Below, in pieces: positions 47,630 through 58,704 of a DNA stretch of 64,000 nt (position 1 is its first letter; the number at the start of each line of letters is the position of its first letter). Origin of the DNA: Hermetia illucens (Eukaryota > Arthropoda > Insecta > Diptera > Stratiomyidae); assembly GCF_905115235.1 (NCBI RefSeq), contig NC_051850.1, positions 8,899,841 through 8,963,840 on the forward strand, read 5' to 3'. The notes beneath the pieces are model-generated. The model was not told the DNA's origin and did not search any database. It worked only from the letters and a program-made list of their open reading frames with translations. Made by a program: the position numbers and the translations under genes.

Positions 47630-48345
47630 AAAGGTTTAATAGGCGTGGTCCGCAAACCCATTGCAAAACACACAGCTAGGAGATAGCGTCTTCCCGATTT
47701 TGTGCTGGTAAGACTGAAAACATCCGTGCTCACTTAGGAATTGGGTAAGAGAAAAATCAGTTTTAGTTTGCTTCAGAGTTACCAATGAGTCACGTAGTCT
47801 ATCTACTCCTTGTCTCCTTTTAAAGAGTTGTGGCAACGTACCTTTCATTACGACTAACCACCTCCCTTGGGTCTTCTCCCTCTATTTGGCTGAACGCATC
47901 CCGATGTTGTGTCGGATATTTTAGTCTCTGCTGCGCACAAACAACGCCAATCCTTTCTCGATATCTACTGTCTTCTCAGTTTGGTATTTTTTTTCCTCCA
48001 TGGAAATTATTACCTGCGCATTCTGTGCCAGAGAGCCGGCCACAATAGTCGGTAACGGATGTACTCGGGGGGACAATTCCCCTGCGCCAGTTCCCTGAGG
48101 CCTAACCTACGCTTAGATCATCTCGGAACTCAAGGAAAGAGCCGCGCTCGCTTGAGGCAACGCGGTCTACTAACACCAGTCCCCGATGCGCACCACAACT
48201 ACCACCTTGGCATAGCTAGGCTCACATCACCCTATCGACGACCCCGGGACTCTCAGGGTGTACCAACCTGTATGGATCGTGAGTACTCCGCTCTTCACCG
48301 AGAAACTTTCTTGAGACTACTACATAGGTTTTGTCTTCAGTAAGG
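47630..48345 (-). mobile_element. R1-like LINE, family 2, internally deleted copy
   Basis: The minus strand has the family 2 leader (48345-48010) joined almost directly to the ORF2 C-terminus (47848-47636). The latter reads LTQFLSEHGCFQSYQHKIGK then SPSCVFCNGFADHAY. ORF1, endonuclease and RT are all missing. It sits head-to-head against copy 1d. Confidence 0.7.
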
Positions 48346-51300
48346 GCAATCTGTCCTACGTGGTGATACTCGAGAAGGGCAAAGCTGATCCCGACCTAAA
48401 GAGCGGAAATGGAAAAAGAGTCCGAAGAACACTGAAAGGGGATCTCATGTTCGAGTTGAAAAGATTCAGCTTAAGCAAAACTGGGTGCCCAAAAATATAA
48501 GGATCTCGATGAAGTGACATCAACAAGAGAAATTCGTGCTGCTTTGAAAGAACTATTCAAGTTGGAAGGACTTACCGAGGAATCTGTTGTGGGTTTACGA
48601 AAAGCCTATGGCCACACTCAAACGGAGCACAAGTACCTATGGCGACAGCGGAAAAGTTGTTTCCGGCAGGAAAAGTTCGGATTGGATGGGTAGTCTGCCG
48701 TATAAGAAAGCGTTGATCGATCTGATATACGCAGAAGGTGTGGCAAAAAAGGCCATATTGACAGGTAATGCAATAGAGACCCCAAATGCCTATTGTGTGA
48801 AGTAAAGGAGGGACAGGATAACCGGCATATTGCCGGAAATGCTAGGAATTCAGCAAACCGCTGACTGCAATGAGGAAATGAGGTTTATTCAGATAAACCT
48901 GAATCATTCCAGGGTCCTTCAGAGATGGAAATCGCCATTATAAGTATAGAAACCGTTACGGTGGCATATGGGTGACAGGTTCGACTGGTGGAGCGGTGAC
49001 ATGGGCTTGCGGTCGACAAGCCATACAATGTACCACAAATCAGATAGTCAGTGGCCTTATGTGGGCGAAAATAAGTGGTGTATATATATACAGTTGCTAT
49101 GCCCCACCAAGTTTGACACTGTCTGAATTCGAGGAAATGCTTGATAATCTTGTTTTCGACGCAAGGGGAGCAAGTTCAAAGGTGATTGCTGGTGATTTTA
49201 ACGCTTGGGCCCTTGAGTGGATAGCCGAGAATCAAATGCCAGGGGGCCCAGTTCATTAGAAGGTTTTGCACAGATGGACTTAATTTTGGCTAACGAAGGT
49301 GTTGTAAATACTTTTCAAAAAGGTGGGTCAGATTCGGTTTTAGACCGGACCTTTGTCAGCCCTGCGCTGGCACGTGGTATGTCCTGGTGCGTCAGCGAAC
49401 GTTACACCAGGCAATCTTCTTTGAGATATGTGTTGAGCCGCAGGGAAAAGATCTATCATGCTCGAAACCAAGAAAGATTTCAGGCTGGTCTGTAAAAGCT
49501 TTGGATGTGCTGACGTTCATAGAGGCGTGGCTAAATCAGCCTAATAAAGCAGGCACTTGTATGGAATCAGCGGTCCATTTGTTCCAATGCATCGCCAAAC
49601 CTGTGACGCGTCCATGCCCATGAGATGCTCAATTCCCAGTAGAAGACCAAACTACTGGTGGAATACTGAACTGGCCAGCCTGCGATCAGCCTACTACCAA
49701 GCCAGAAGAGCGGCTCAGAGGACGGTAAGCAGAATCAAAAAAGCGCAAGAAGAGTGCACCTATATGGAAGCCCGGAAAACCCTCAAGATCACCATCCAAA
49801 AGAGCAGTATCCTCGGTGTTTTACGTAGGTACCTGTCGTGGAGACTTAATCCTACGGTCCTCTTCAGACACGGATTGATTTTGTGACCACAATCAGAGCC
49901 CTGCTGAGACAAGCGCAACGGTACCAGTCTATACCAAGTGCATGATTCAGCATTCATACTGGTGGATGCAAGAATTACCTAAATCTCTACCGAACTAAGG
50001 AATACGGCACCCGTGTCCAACGAAACCAAACCAAAGTTATTACAGCATCCCCCGGTGCCACAACGTGGAGGTTCTCCTCGGCCACTTGGTTTTGGTTCAG
50101 CCGAAAGGGTTGCCGTCCCGTCTTCCTCCCCGCCACCTCAGAGCACCCATCCAAAGGAGCAAAAGGAAATGGTTTAAGGAGCGGATATAAATCTGTGGGG
50201 TGCGACTATAAAATCGTGACAGGCCGATCATCTCCGCAGATCACGTGTGCTATGCTCTTGTTGAAAACAATCCAGGAGTTATTTCCCCAGCGAGAGGGGA
50301 TACTGACACCTTCCAGTGGCCCCTGAATGCGACGGCGATTCTACAAGTCACCAGGGACGAATTGCTGGAGATCTGCAGTCAAATAGGCGACAGCAAAGCC
50401 CCAAACAAAGGTAGACCGGATATGTTCGCGGAGCTGTTCGAAACGTGCATGTCCGAGGGTATCTTTTCTGTACCATGGAGAAGAGATTGCTCCCGGCTAT
50501 AGAAAGTCTGGGAGGCTTATCAGATCAACACTTTGGATTCCGTATGGCCAGATCAACGGTTGACGCTATCAAACTGGTCACTGGCTTCGCTGAAATTGCG
50601 ATGCACGGAAGGGATGCACTAGCAAGTATTGTGCTGTGATTACCCTTGACGTGCAAAATGCGTTCAACTCTGGCAGTTGGAACCTTATAAGGAGGCCATT
50701 GGCGGCGATTGGTGTACCCAGTCGCTAGTCGACAGCTACTTAACAGATATAAGGCTCTGGTACGACACAGACAATGGAACCAAAGAATACGTTGTCTCCC
50801 CAGGGGTTCTACAAGGATCTGTGCCAGGACGGCTAATGTCCCAGTTGCTAGTGAGGTCACAATAGTGGGTTACGCCGGTGATTGTTGTTGCAAAAGATCT
50901 GACGGATGTGGAATTATATTCATCCCAAGCAATCACTGCTATAAAGAAGTGGCTGGAAGATGCAGGTCTTGAACTCGCGGAGGATAAAACGGAGGCGGTG
51001 CTTATCACGAAGTGGTAAGCAAGGAAACCACTGCCCGTATCAGAATGGGGAAGCATATCATCACTTCAAAGCCAGCAATTAAATACCTTGGAGTGATGAT
51101 AGATGCAAGGATGAATTTCAAGCAGCATTTACAAAATGTTTGCATCAAGGGGTCCAATGTTAGCATGACCCTGACAAGGATGATGTCAAATGTTGGGGGC
51201 TCGCGATGCAGTCGTAGAATGCTTATAGCTAGAGAGGTGAGCTCTACGCTGTTTGACGCAGCGCCAATTTGATCAACCGCATTGAATACCGCATGCAATG

Positions 51301-52079
51301 CTCAAAAGATGAGCGCAGTGTGTAGAAAGACCGGGCTAAGAGTGTGCTCTGGTTACAGAACCATCTGGGATGAAGGGGTCTATGCAGTTGGAATGATGTC
51401 AATCAACATTTTGCCCGATGAGATGGCACGTATCTATGGTGGTCCCGATTTTTCCTCTGATCGGCACATGAAAAACACCGAAAGGGATGTATCGTTAAGC
51501 AGGTGGCAGTAATGGTGGGAATAGGCGAAAAGGGGTCGATGGATCCAGAGATTGATTCCGAGAATCAAGGATGCAGAGAACGCATAGTGAGATAAACTAT
51601 GATCTCACGCAGTTTTTCAAGAGACATGACGTAAATACCTCTATTGGTTTAAACTGGACAGTTCACCTAACTGTACCAGCTGCGGCGGTATTCTGGAGGA
51701 CCTAGAGCATGTTTTCTTCCATTGTCCTTGATTCGGCGAGGAAAGGAAGGGTCTAGAGGAGACATTGGCAGTAGCAGCGAAAAATATAATTGGGAAAATG
51801 CTTGCATGCCAGCGGATCTTGAATGCAGGGATGGACGTAATAGACCGGATTCAGTGCATATTTAGAAAAGCGGAGGAGGCGAGAAATGCGCGGTTGTCAA
51901 TGCAATCGATTGGTGAAGGGAGAGGCTAGAGCCATGTCCACGCCGCGACGAAATACTTTGTGGTGATTCCATGGGGAAGAGGACACGAGTTAGGGGGTAG
52001 TTTTAGCGGGTAGAAATCTCACACGCTGGAATATGTGTTCTCGTATCTTTGGAAGATCTCCGCCTCAAAAAAAAAAAAA
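48341..52079 (+). mobile_element. R1-clade LINE, copy 1d (5' truncated)
   Basis: It starts inside ORF1 (SKGNLSY-type start, then KADPDLKSGNG). The junction palindrome is at 48880, ORF2 at 48877-51860, the 3' UTR to 52066 and an A13 tail at 52067. Repeat X is inserted at 49807-50146. The catalytic box reads VGYAGD (about 50865), so D is replaced by G. Endonuclease GDFNAWALEW and C-terminal CTSCGG-like finger pieces remain. Many breaks; the most diverged of the four copies. Confidence 0.8.
49807..50146. mobile_element. Repeat X, copy 2, with 15-bp target duplication
   Basis: CCATCCAAAAGAGCA (49792-49806) and CCATCCAAAGGAGCA (50147-50161) bracket exactly 340 bp. In the uninterrupted LINE copies the site occurs once (near 2470 and 9190, minus strand). 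So the insertion edges are known. A duplication this long fits retroposition better than cut-and-paste transposition. No coding capacity. On the minus strand there is a TGGCCGAGGAG word like a tRNA A box. Confidence 0.75.
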
Positions 52080-52545
52080 TAAAAGGGACAGACGGATAGA
52101 CAGGTTTTGTTCGTTGTTGTTTGTCTTAAGACTTCCACCGTTCGGTTTAAGGGGGCGGGGGTGTGGACATTTCTTTCTTGGTAAATGATTCAACTCTGCT
52201 GCTCGATGTTAACTTGGGTAACCCAAGGAATTGAGAAATCGGCTCTGTCTTGGAAACATACATATGGTCTTCTTAAGACTACTTCGAAGGTCTTCCTACT
52301 TGTCCCCCAGCTGACTGTGTTCTGGCTTCAGTTACACGGTTTCAAAGCCTCCGTGGGAGGAGATAAGCCAATTTCAATGTCCAGATCACCTGGTTCCAAC
52401 GATGTATTGACTTCCTACTGTGGTGCAAGCGCCGACTATTACGGCGTTATTGTATGGTCTGTCTCAGCTTCTTATACTTTTTCGTCGCGATTTTTTCAGT
52501 CCTTGCCGCTAGAAGTTCGTCGTCCTCATAACTTCAGCGAATCTA
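52080..52545. other. No gene recognised
   Basis: An open stretch runs through here on the + strand without any family resemblance. It crosses into the SINE, which argues against it being a gene. Confidence 0.45.
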
Positions 52546-52564
52546 AAACTATCCAAGATTTTTT

Positions 52565-52754
52565 TTTGTTGAGGATACTGGGGGTTCTAAGTGCTCACTC
52601 ACTTGGGACGAACAGGACCCTTTGGGAAGCAACTTGCTTCGTCTTTTGTAGTCCACGGACTCCTCGGCCACACTGCTTCCAGGGCAGGGGTGAGGCAGCG
52701 TCTGATGAGTTGCCTCTGCCCAAGACGAAACCGTCAGTCTACTTTTTCGTTCTT
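52565..52754 (-). mobile_element. tRNA-like SINE with target duplication
   Basis: TATCCAAGATTTTTT flanks it at about 52550-52564 and 52755-52769. On the minus strand the element runs from AAAGAACG at 52754 to an A-rich end. The head carries a strong hairpin (GGGCAGAGGCA paired with TGCCTC...CTGCCC in relatives). The middle has a Ser/Leu-tRNA-like A box TGGCCGAGGAG and, about 57 bases on, a B-box-like GTTCGTCCC. Relatives are at 23534-23985. Confidence 0.65.
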
Positions 52755-53131
52755 TATCCAAGATTTTTTATCTCTAGAATGCCTTCAACTGCCGCTTTTT
52801 CCGTGTTCAATGTTGGGAAGGAAAGAACGGTTGTAATTCTGACTCACTCGCCTGACCATGCCAACTCGGGGTTGAAAAATGTCAGGTTTGCGATCTAGGC
52901 TAACCGTCTACCTAGGAATGGCCGGATTCCATGCCTCATTGGTCACTGTGATGTCCAGTTCCGTAAAGTTTTCCAGTAAGATTGAGCCGCTAATATTTCT
53001 CGCAGCATAGACCCTGCTCTTGGAAAATAACCCTCGGTTACACCCGCCAGTATATCTGGCCTCCCCATCTCGAAGTGAGTTGAGATAGTTGAGAAAGAGG
53101 CAAAATTACTAAGCGAAATTTACTAAGACTG

Positions 53132-53260
53132 TTATCAACTGGGTTTATCTTTATCTGAAATATTTACTTAAGAAAGTGAATCTTTATATCTTTTCTGATA
53201 ATTGCCACGAAACGCAAATCATGCGTTACATGAATGGAGATTTAATCTGAAAACTCATTA
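53132..53260 (+). promoter_or_regulatory. Promoter region of gene C (GATA sites kept, TATA lost)
   Basis: TTATCA (53132), TTATCT (53145 and 53151) and TGATAA (53196) match gene B. The position equal to the TATATAAAAG of gene B reads TACATGAATG near 53227, so no TATA box remains. A TCATTA initiator-like word follows. Confidence 0.6.
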
Positions 53261-53331
53261 ATAAGTTCTAGTAAGTTGGCCGGAACGGTTTGAATTAACA
53301 CGAATTAACGAAGAATCCCTCATACCAGGAA

Positions 53332-55442
53332 ATGGAGAAAGGTATAATTTAGATAAAGTCTAGCTCTAAGATTTCAGGGTTCCAGATTTATACTGTTTAT
53401 CTGGAAAACAAATTAAACAATCAATTTAAATGTTTTCAGTAAACTTTTTGATAGCTTTCCTGGGATTATTACTGGCGATTTCGTATCATGTCTACGGAGC
53501 TCGAATATCTGTGAGTACATAAAACAATATCTAGATATGAGTCACGGTGGTTTCTTTATAATTATAGGTTATAAATGAAGAAAAATTATCTAAAGGGGGT
53601 CAATGCGACCCCCATGTGAACCCATTCAAAACGACTTTCATCCCTCATCCCAGTGATTGCTCCAAATTCTTCATGTGCCAATTTGGCAGGAGCCATGAAA
53701 CCAAGTGCCCTGTTGGACTGCATTTTAATATAGAGTCATCCAAATGTGATTACCCCGCGCTTGCTAAATGTAAATTGATCCCCAGCGGTTCAGCTGCACC
53801 ACCAATATGTCCGATGTTTGGTTTTGAAACGAAAGGAATCCCGAAGATTTGTTCAAAATACATTGAATGTGTTCATGGCCGCCCTTATGTGAGATCTTGT
53901 CCTGCGTCTCTTTTCTGGAGTGAAACGGGAAAACGTTGTGATTACGCTCACAAATCAGAGTGCATGAAGGGCAACAGTGTGGTATCACCCGGAGGAGACG
54001 AAAATGAAGTGACTTATACTCCCGATTGTCCACATGTGCTTGATAAGGACTCATTTGTTGCACATCCAAGTGATTGCACCAAATACTTCCAATGCTGGAA
54101 TGGAAATGCTTTTGTTAGGCACTGCCCCTCAGGACTTCATTGGAACGCTGTAACCAATCGTTGTGACTGGCCTTTCAGAGCTAATTGTTCGGAAACTACA
54201 TCAACAACTACAGCAACCGAACCTACTGACAATCCTACAACTGAGTCGACTGGATCACCTGTAATAGATACCACACAAGAACCCGGTGAAGAAACGACAA
54301 CTGATTCATCAACCACTGAAATATCAACTTCTCCTCCTAAGCCACCAGCAACCGACGCTCCAGGAACTGAAACACCAGGATCAGAGGCACCGGGAACTGA
54401 AACAACAGAAGAACCAGGAGTTGATGCACCAGGAATTGGGGAACCAGAAACTGAAGCACCAGAAACTGAAGCACCAGAAACAGAAACACCGGAGACTGAA
54501 GCACCAGAAACTGAAGCACCTGGAACAGAAGCCCCAGAAACAGAAGTACCAGGAACTGAAACTGAAATACCCGGAACTGAAGCCACAGAAACAGAAGAAC
54601 CAGAAACTGAAACACCTGAAACCGAAAGACCAGGAACTGCAGCACCTGGAACTGAAGCCCCAGAAACTGAAGCACCAGAAACGGAAGTATCAGTACCTGA
54701 AGTACCAGCAACAGAACTACCAGAAACTGAAGCACCAGAAACTGAAGCACCAGGAACAGATGCACCAGCAACTGAGGTTCCTACCTCGACAACTGACCCA
54801 CGAATAAACGTTTCTATCCCTACCTTTTCAACTTCCCCTCCGCTTTCACATCAAACAAACAGTCTCCTAAAAGCTCCACAAATATCTCTGAGTTTTGTGC
54901 AAAGTAGGTTCTGCCCTCCCGAAACGGACATGAAACCTTCTGTAAAATTCCGTGATGCTGAGAATTCTTCTCAGTACTATGAATGCGAAAATGGAGCTCC
55001 GCAACTTCGTCAATGCGCAGAAGGACAAGAGTGGAGTGAAATCCTCCAAGACTGCGATTGGCCTAGTTCAACTGAATCAGCCAAAATTACGTCAAGAGCG
55101 CGCTTCATCAGCGTGGGCTGTACAAGCTTCTTGCTACGTTTAGGAAGCACCAAGATTTTCGTATCATGTCCTAGTGGACTGTTTTGGAACCAGAATGTGT
55201 TAGCTTGTGATGCGTTCGCAAATGCTGACTGCCTAAGTGAACGACAGACGTCCTTTAATATCTGTCCTAACCCGAGTGATCAGCAACATATCCCCGATTC
55301 TGTCAGGTTTGCGAATCCGAATAACTGTCGAAAATTTGTTCAATGTAAGGACGGTTTCGCCTATCATTTGGAATGTCCAGCAGGATTGCTTTGGAACAAT
55401 GAATTAGGACATTGCGATTGGCCTGAATACGTAAGCTGTTAG
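53332..55442 (+). CDS. Gene C: mucin-like peritrophin, duplicate of B
   Basis: Exons are 53332-53341, 53440-53510 and 53568-55442. Introns of 98 and 57 bp have the same phases as in B. The product is 651 residues. Signal peptide: MEKVNFLIAFLGLLLAIS then YHVYG. The first CBM14 of B is absent. Domains equal to B 2-4 lie at 40-95, 108-159 and 181-234. A mucin linker with APETE pentads runs about 235-455. The C-terminal block has no equal in B: a degenerate CBM14 (from Cys 476) lacking cysteines 2 and 6, a half-degenerate one (FVSCPSGLFWNQNVLACD), and a full six-Cys domain ending WPEYVSC at the stop. The frame is fully open, so it is probably functional. Poly(A) signal at 55486. Confidence 0.88.
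54340..54780 (+). repeat. Mucin-coding minisatellite of gene C
   Basis: 15-bp units such as GCACCAGAAACTGAA encode APETE/APGTE/VPGTE pentads. The dominant unit is APETE, whereas gene B favours APGTE and PPATE, so the arrays were homogenised separately after duplication. Confidence 0.9.
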
Positions 55443-55485
55443 GCTACTTTGATGAAAGCTAGCTCGGTAACGTCCGGGCATAATT

Positions 55486-55491
55486 AATAAA
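55486..55491 (+). terminator. Poly(A) signal of gene C
   Basis: AATAAA 44 bases after the stop codon. Confidence 0.75.
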
Positions 55492-55599
55492 GGTTCCTTT
55501 CAATCAGATAGTACTCGTATTGCATTTTTTTCTTTGGAAGACTAAGTAGATGAAAAGTCCTTTACTTAAGAAACCGATACTTGGATATCAGCAAAGGAT

Positions 55600-56280
55600 C
55601 CTGGGTTACCCTTAAAGGTCAGCCTTTAATGAGTCGCTTACAGTACGGAAAGTAACGCCCCCGAGGTGCTCGGGTAAGTAGTTCTGACCCCCTAGCTGAC
55701 AGTATACCTGTGTCCTAAGTAGTAGCCTTGAGAAAGCCTCCCGGTGAAGAGCAAACCGCGAATGACCGGTACACGCCAGGACACACTGGAAGTCCCCGGA
55801 ATGGTCGACAGCTCTTTGTCGACGTTGATGAGGTGATGTGAGCCTAGCTTTGCTAAGGTGGTAGTTGTGACGTGTACCAGAAGCCAGCCTCTTCTGGACC
55901 CTGATCGGATAGGGTGCATTGCCCCGGTGTTAGCAGACTGCGTTGACCCGTGCGAGCGCTGATTCGTGCGTGAATTCCAGGATCAGACAAACGGACGTTG
56001 GGCCTCAGGGAACTGGGCTAGGGGTTTGGTCCCGGAGGGTACATCCGCTCAATTGCACACGATGCACGGGGGAATTTACCATGGAGAATAAACCGAAATT
56101 AGCAAAAAAATCGACGAAATAGGAAGGAAGAGGTGAGTGCGATTGGCCGCAGTCAAAAACGCGTCGTTCACCGGAGCAATCAGCGAGAGGGGCAGCGAGA
56201 GCTGATATACCCCATATGACACCGGGACGCCCAAATAAAGAGGAAGCCTTACCAAGTGACGCGACTGACCGCACGACGAC
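55600..56280 (+). mobile_element. Family 2 LINE leader downstream of gene C
   Basis: It matches 45400-46010 in the same orientation and at an equal place relative to the gene, and 48345-48010 inverted. No ORF1 follows; instead the sequence passes into the satellite at about 56280. Confidence 0.65.
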
Positions 56281-57370
56281 GGATAAACGGCGGCCGGAAA
56301 CCCTGGCCGAAATCGAGGAAAATTGGAAATTTTCACGATCCCCGGGTCGTAAAAATGGGGAAAAATGCACAATCGTCGTATTGCTGGGGGCGATACCTCG
56401 TTCGAACGGGGAAGCGGCCCAGATTCAGGAAAAGCAAAAGTTCTTGCATTACGCTTCCGGAAACTCGAGATATCGCGGAAAAACGGCGGCCGAAAATCTA
56501 GGGAAATTGAAAATTGCCACGACCCCCGGGTCGCAAAAATGGGTAAAAATGCAAAATCGTCGGATTGCTGTGGGCGATACCTCGTTCGAACGGGGAAGCG
56601 TCCCAGATTCAGGAAAAGCAGAAATTTCAACGCTACGCTTCCGGAAACGTGAGATATCGAGGAAAAACGGCGGCCGGAAAACCTGGCCGAAATCGAGGAA
56701 AATTGAAAATTTCCACGACCCCCGGGTCGCAGAAATGGGCAAAAATGCAAAATCATCCGATTGCTGTGGACGATACCTCGTTCGAACGGAGAAGCGTCCC
56801 AGATTCAAGAAAAGCATAAATTCCAACGGCGGCCGGAAAGCCTGGCCGAAATCGAGGAAAAGTTAAAATTTCCACGACCCTCGGGTCGCGAAAACGGGCA
56901 AAAGTTCAAAATCGTCGGATTGCTGTGGGCGATACCTCGTTGGAACGGGGAAGCGTCCCAGATTCAGGAAAAGTAAAAATTCCAACGCTACGTTTACGGA
57001 AACGCGAGATATCGTGGAAAAACGGCGCCCGAAAAGCCTTCCCGAAGTCGAGGAAAATTGAAAATTTCCACGACCCCCGGGTCGCAAAAATGGGCAAAAA
57101 TGCAAAATCGTCGGATTCCTGTGGGCGATACCTCGTTGGAACGGGGAAGCGTCCCAGATTCAGGAAAACCAAAAATTCCGACGCTACGTTTACGGAAACG
57201 AGAGATATCGCGGAAAAACGGTGGCTGGAAAATCGAGGAAAATTGAAAATTGCCACGACCCCCGGGTCGCAAAAATGGGTAAAAATGCAAAATCGTCGGA
57301 TTGCTGTGGGCGATACCTCGTTCGAACGGGGAAGCGTCCCAAATTCAGGAAAACCAAGAGGTCCAAAGCT
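56280..57370 (+). repeat. Tandem satellite, about 185-196 bp unit
   Basis: The word GATACCTCGTT recurs at 56392, 56576, 56772, 56931, 57127 and 57312, giving spacings of 184, 196, 159, 196 and 185. Each unit also holds TTCCACGACCCCCGGGTCGC, an internal palindrome (CCCGGG), AAAATCGTCGGATTGCTG and a GAGATATCG word. Long open stretches occur on both strands only because several unit lengths are near multiples of three. No protein is implied. Confidence 0.92.
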
Positions 57371-58480
57371 GGGCTTTCGGGAGCGTGTAATGCTTTCCAT
57401 CGCACAGTGCGCCCATATTGGTCCCCTCTAACCCCGCGTCCCCGAAGATTTCCTGGCCCCTACAAGTGAGTATTGGCTCCGGAAGTTTCTGAAATAGATG
57501 GGTTAGTTGGACGCCTTTTTCCGAGCTAGAGTGACTAGCGCCTGCTCTTCTGGTTCCTCCTATCTTCGCTCCTTACATAATGGAAATTCCCTCCTTTTTG
57601 TGTTCGGGTTTGGGTTTCTTGGATCCATTAGTTGGATGAACCTACTTCCAGCCTGGTACTGCGCACTACTGACCTGTCCGAGCCTATAACTGAAGCATAA
57701 TGAAGCCAGGTTACCGCCCCGTAGTAAGGAGCTGCTGTTTTTATAAATATTCAATTTCTGCCTCATGAGGTGTTTCCTGCGCTTACAAATGAAACCAACG
57801 TTTTTCCGATTTGCTCCCTTCTTCTCTGCTAGCGTCAATGGCAGCGTTGATCCAAGAGTCTGAGAAATTACCGGGTTCTCGGGGATCATTAAGGTGCTGG
57901 TTTGTTTCCTGATTAAGGGCGGTATGACTGGAATTTTAAAGGTCCCAATTCAAAAGAGAATTCTTAGATGCACAAGGCTCCATTTCTTCCATTCAATGGT
58001 GGGACCTTTGGTCCTTTTGGAAGGGCCACCCCCTCCCCGTCCCCTCTCTCGTGCCACGAGTATACTACTAGGTGTAGCTTGGACGTTTGTGCAAAGCGAA
58101 TAAAGACGACGTAAAAAACAGCCCAGTTACTAGCTTTTCGCATCGGAACCCTATTTTCTTGTAACAGATTCTCCTCTCCTCCTTGATTTTTCCTCTGTTA
58201 TCACCGCTCCAGTGCCTAATTGATAAAAATTGTTTAACATTTAAATACCAACCAGTGCTACTTGTAATATCAATTTAAAGTGGAATTGTCGGTGCTGCAC
58301 GGTATCGAACATGCTGTAAATTTGACAAGTTCCAACCACTACATTGATTTTCGTTTAAATTTGATGAGCCCAGGGATGACAAATTCCTAAATTAACTAAT
58401 TTTTCGCGTCCAAACAAGCTATAATATTATGTATCTAGATGTACTTTGAGATATCTTTTTTATTTGCTGCTGGAAAAAAA
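57371..58480. other. Intergenic DNA, no gene recognised
   Basis: A minus-strand open stretch at 57889-57560 has no convincing family match. The part after about 58130 is AT-rich and looks like ordinary upstream DNA of gene D. Confidence 0.5.
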
Positions 58481-58486
58481 TTCAGG

Positions 58487-58580
58487 TGATAAAACAAACA
58501 AGGAAGAGGAACTTTCTCTATTTTCCGTGGGGCTGAAAAGTCTGCGTTGGATATAAAAAGCAAGAGGTTGGTGGTCAGCG
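58487..58580 (+). promoter_or_regulatory. Promoter of gene D
   Basis: TATAAAAA lies at 58552-58559, TGATAA at 58487-58492 and a TCAGCG initiator candidate at 58575-58580. The initiator A is only 25 bases from the TATA box, a little short of the usual 30. Confidence 0.6.
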
Positions 58581-58704
58581 TAAGTTAGAAGCATTTCAGA
58601 AGGTGGACCACGAACAAGCTCTGAGGAACTTGCTTTTCATTTGTTTTTATAAAAATTGACAAATCTGCAGATTTAAGGGATACGAAAGGATATACGTGGA
58701 TAAT

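Noticed and set aside
52185-52898. A 237-codon + strand open stretch
   Set aside because: It runs through the SINE and its target duplications, and has no recognisable domain.
56932-57142. CENP-B box in the satellite
   Set aside because: The word lacks one base between AA and CGGG and has C for T in TTCG, so it does not meet the known consensus. It is kept only as a remark.
56076-57431. Long open stretches on both strands (up to 226 codons) in the satellite
   Set aside because: They follow the repeat unit, exist on both strands at once and have no family resemblance.
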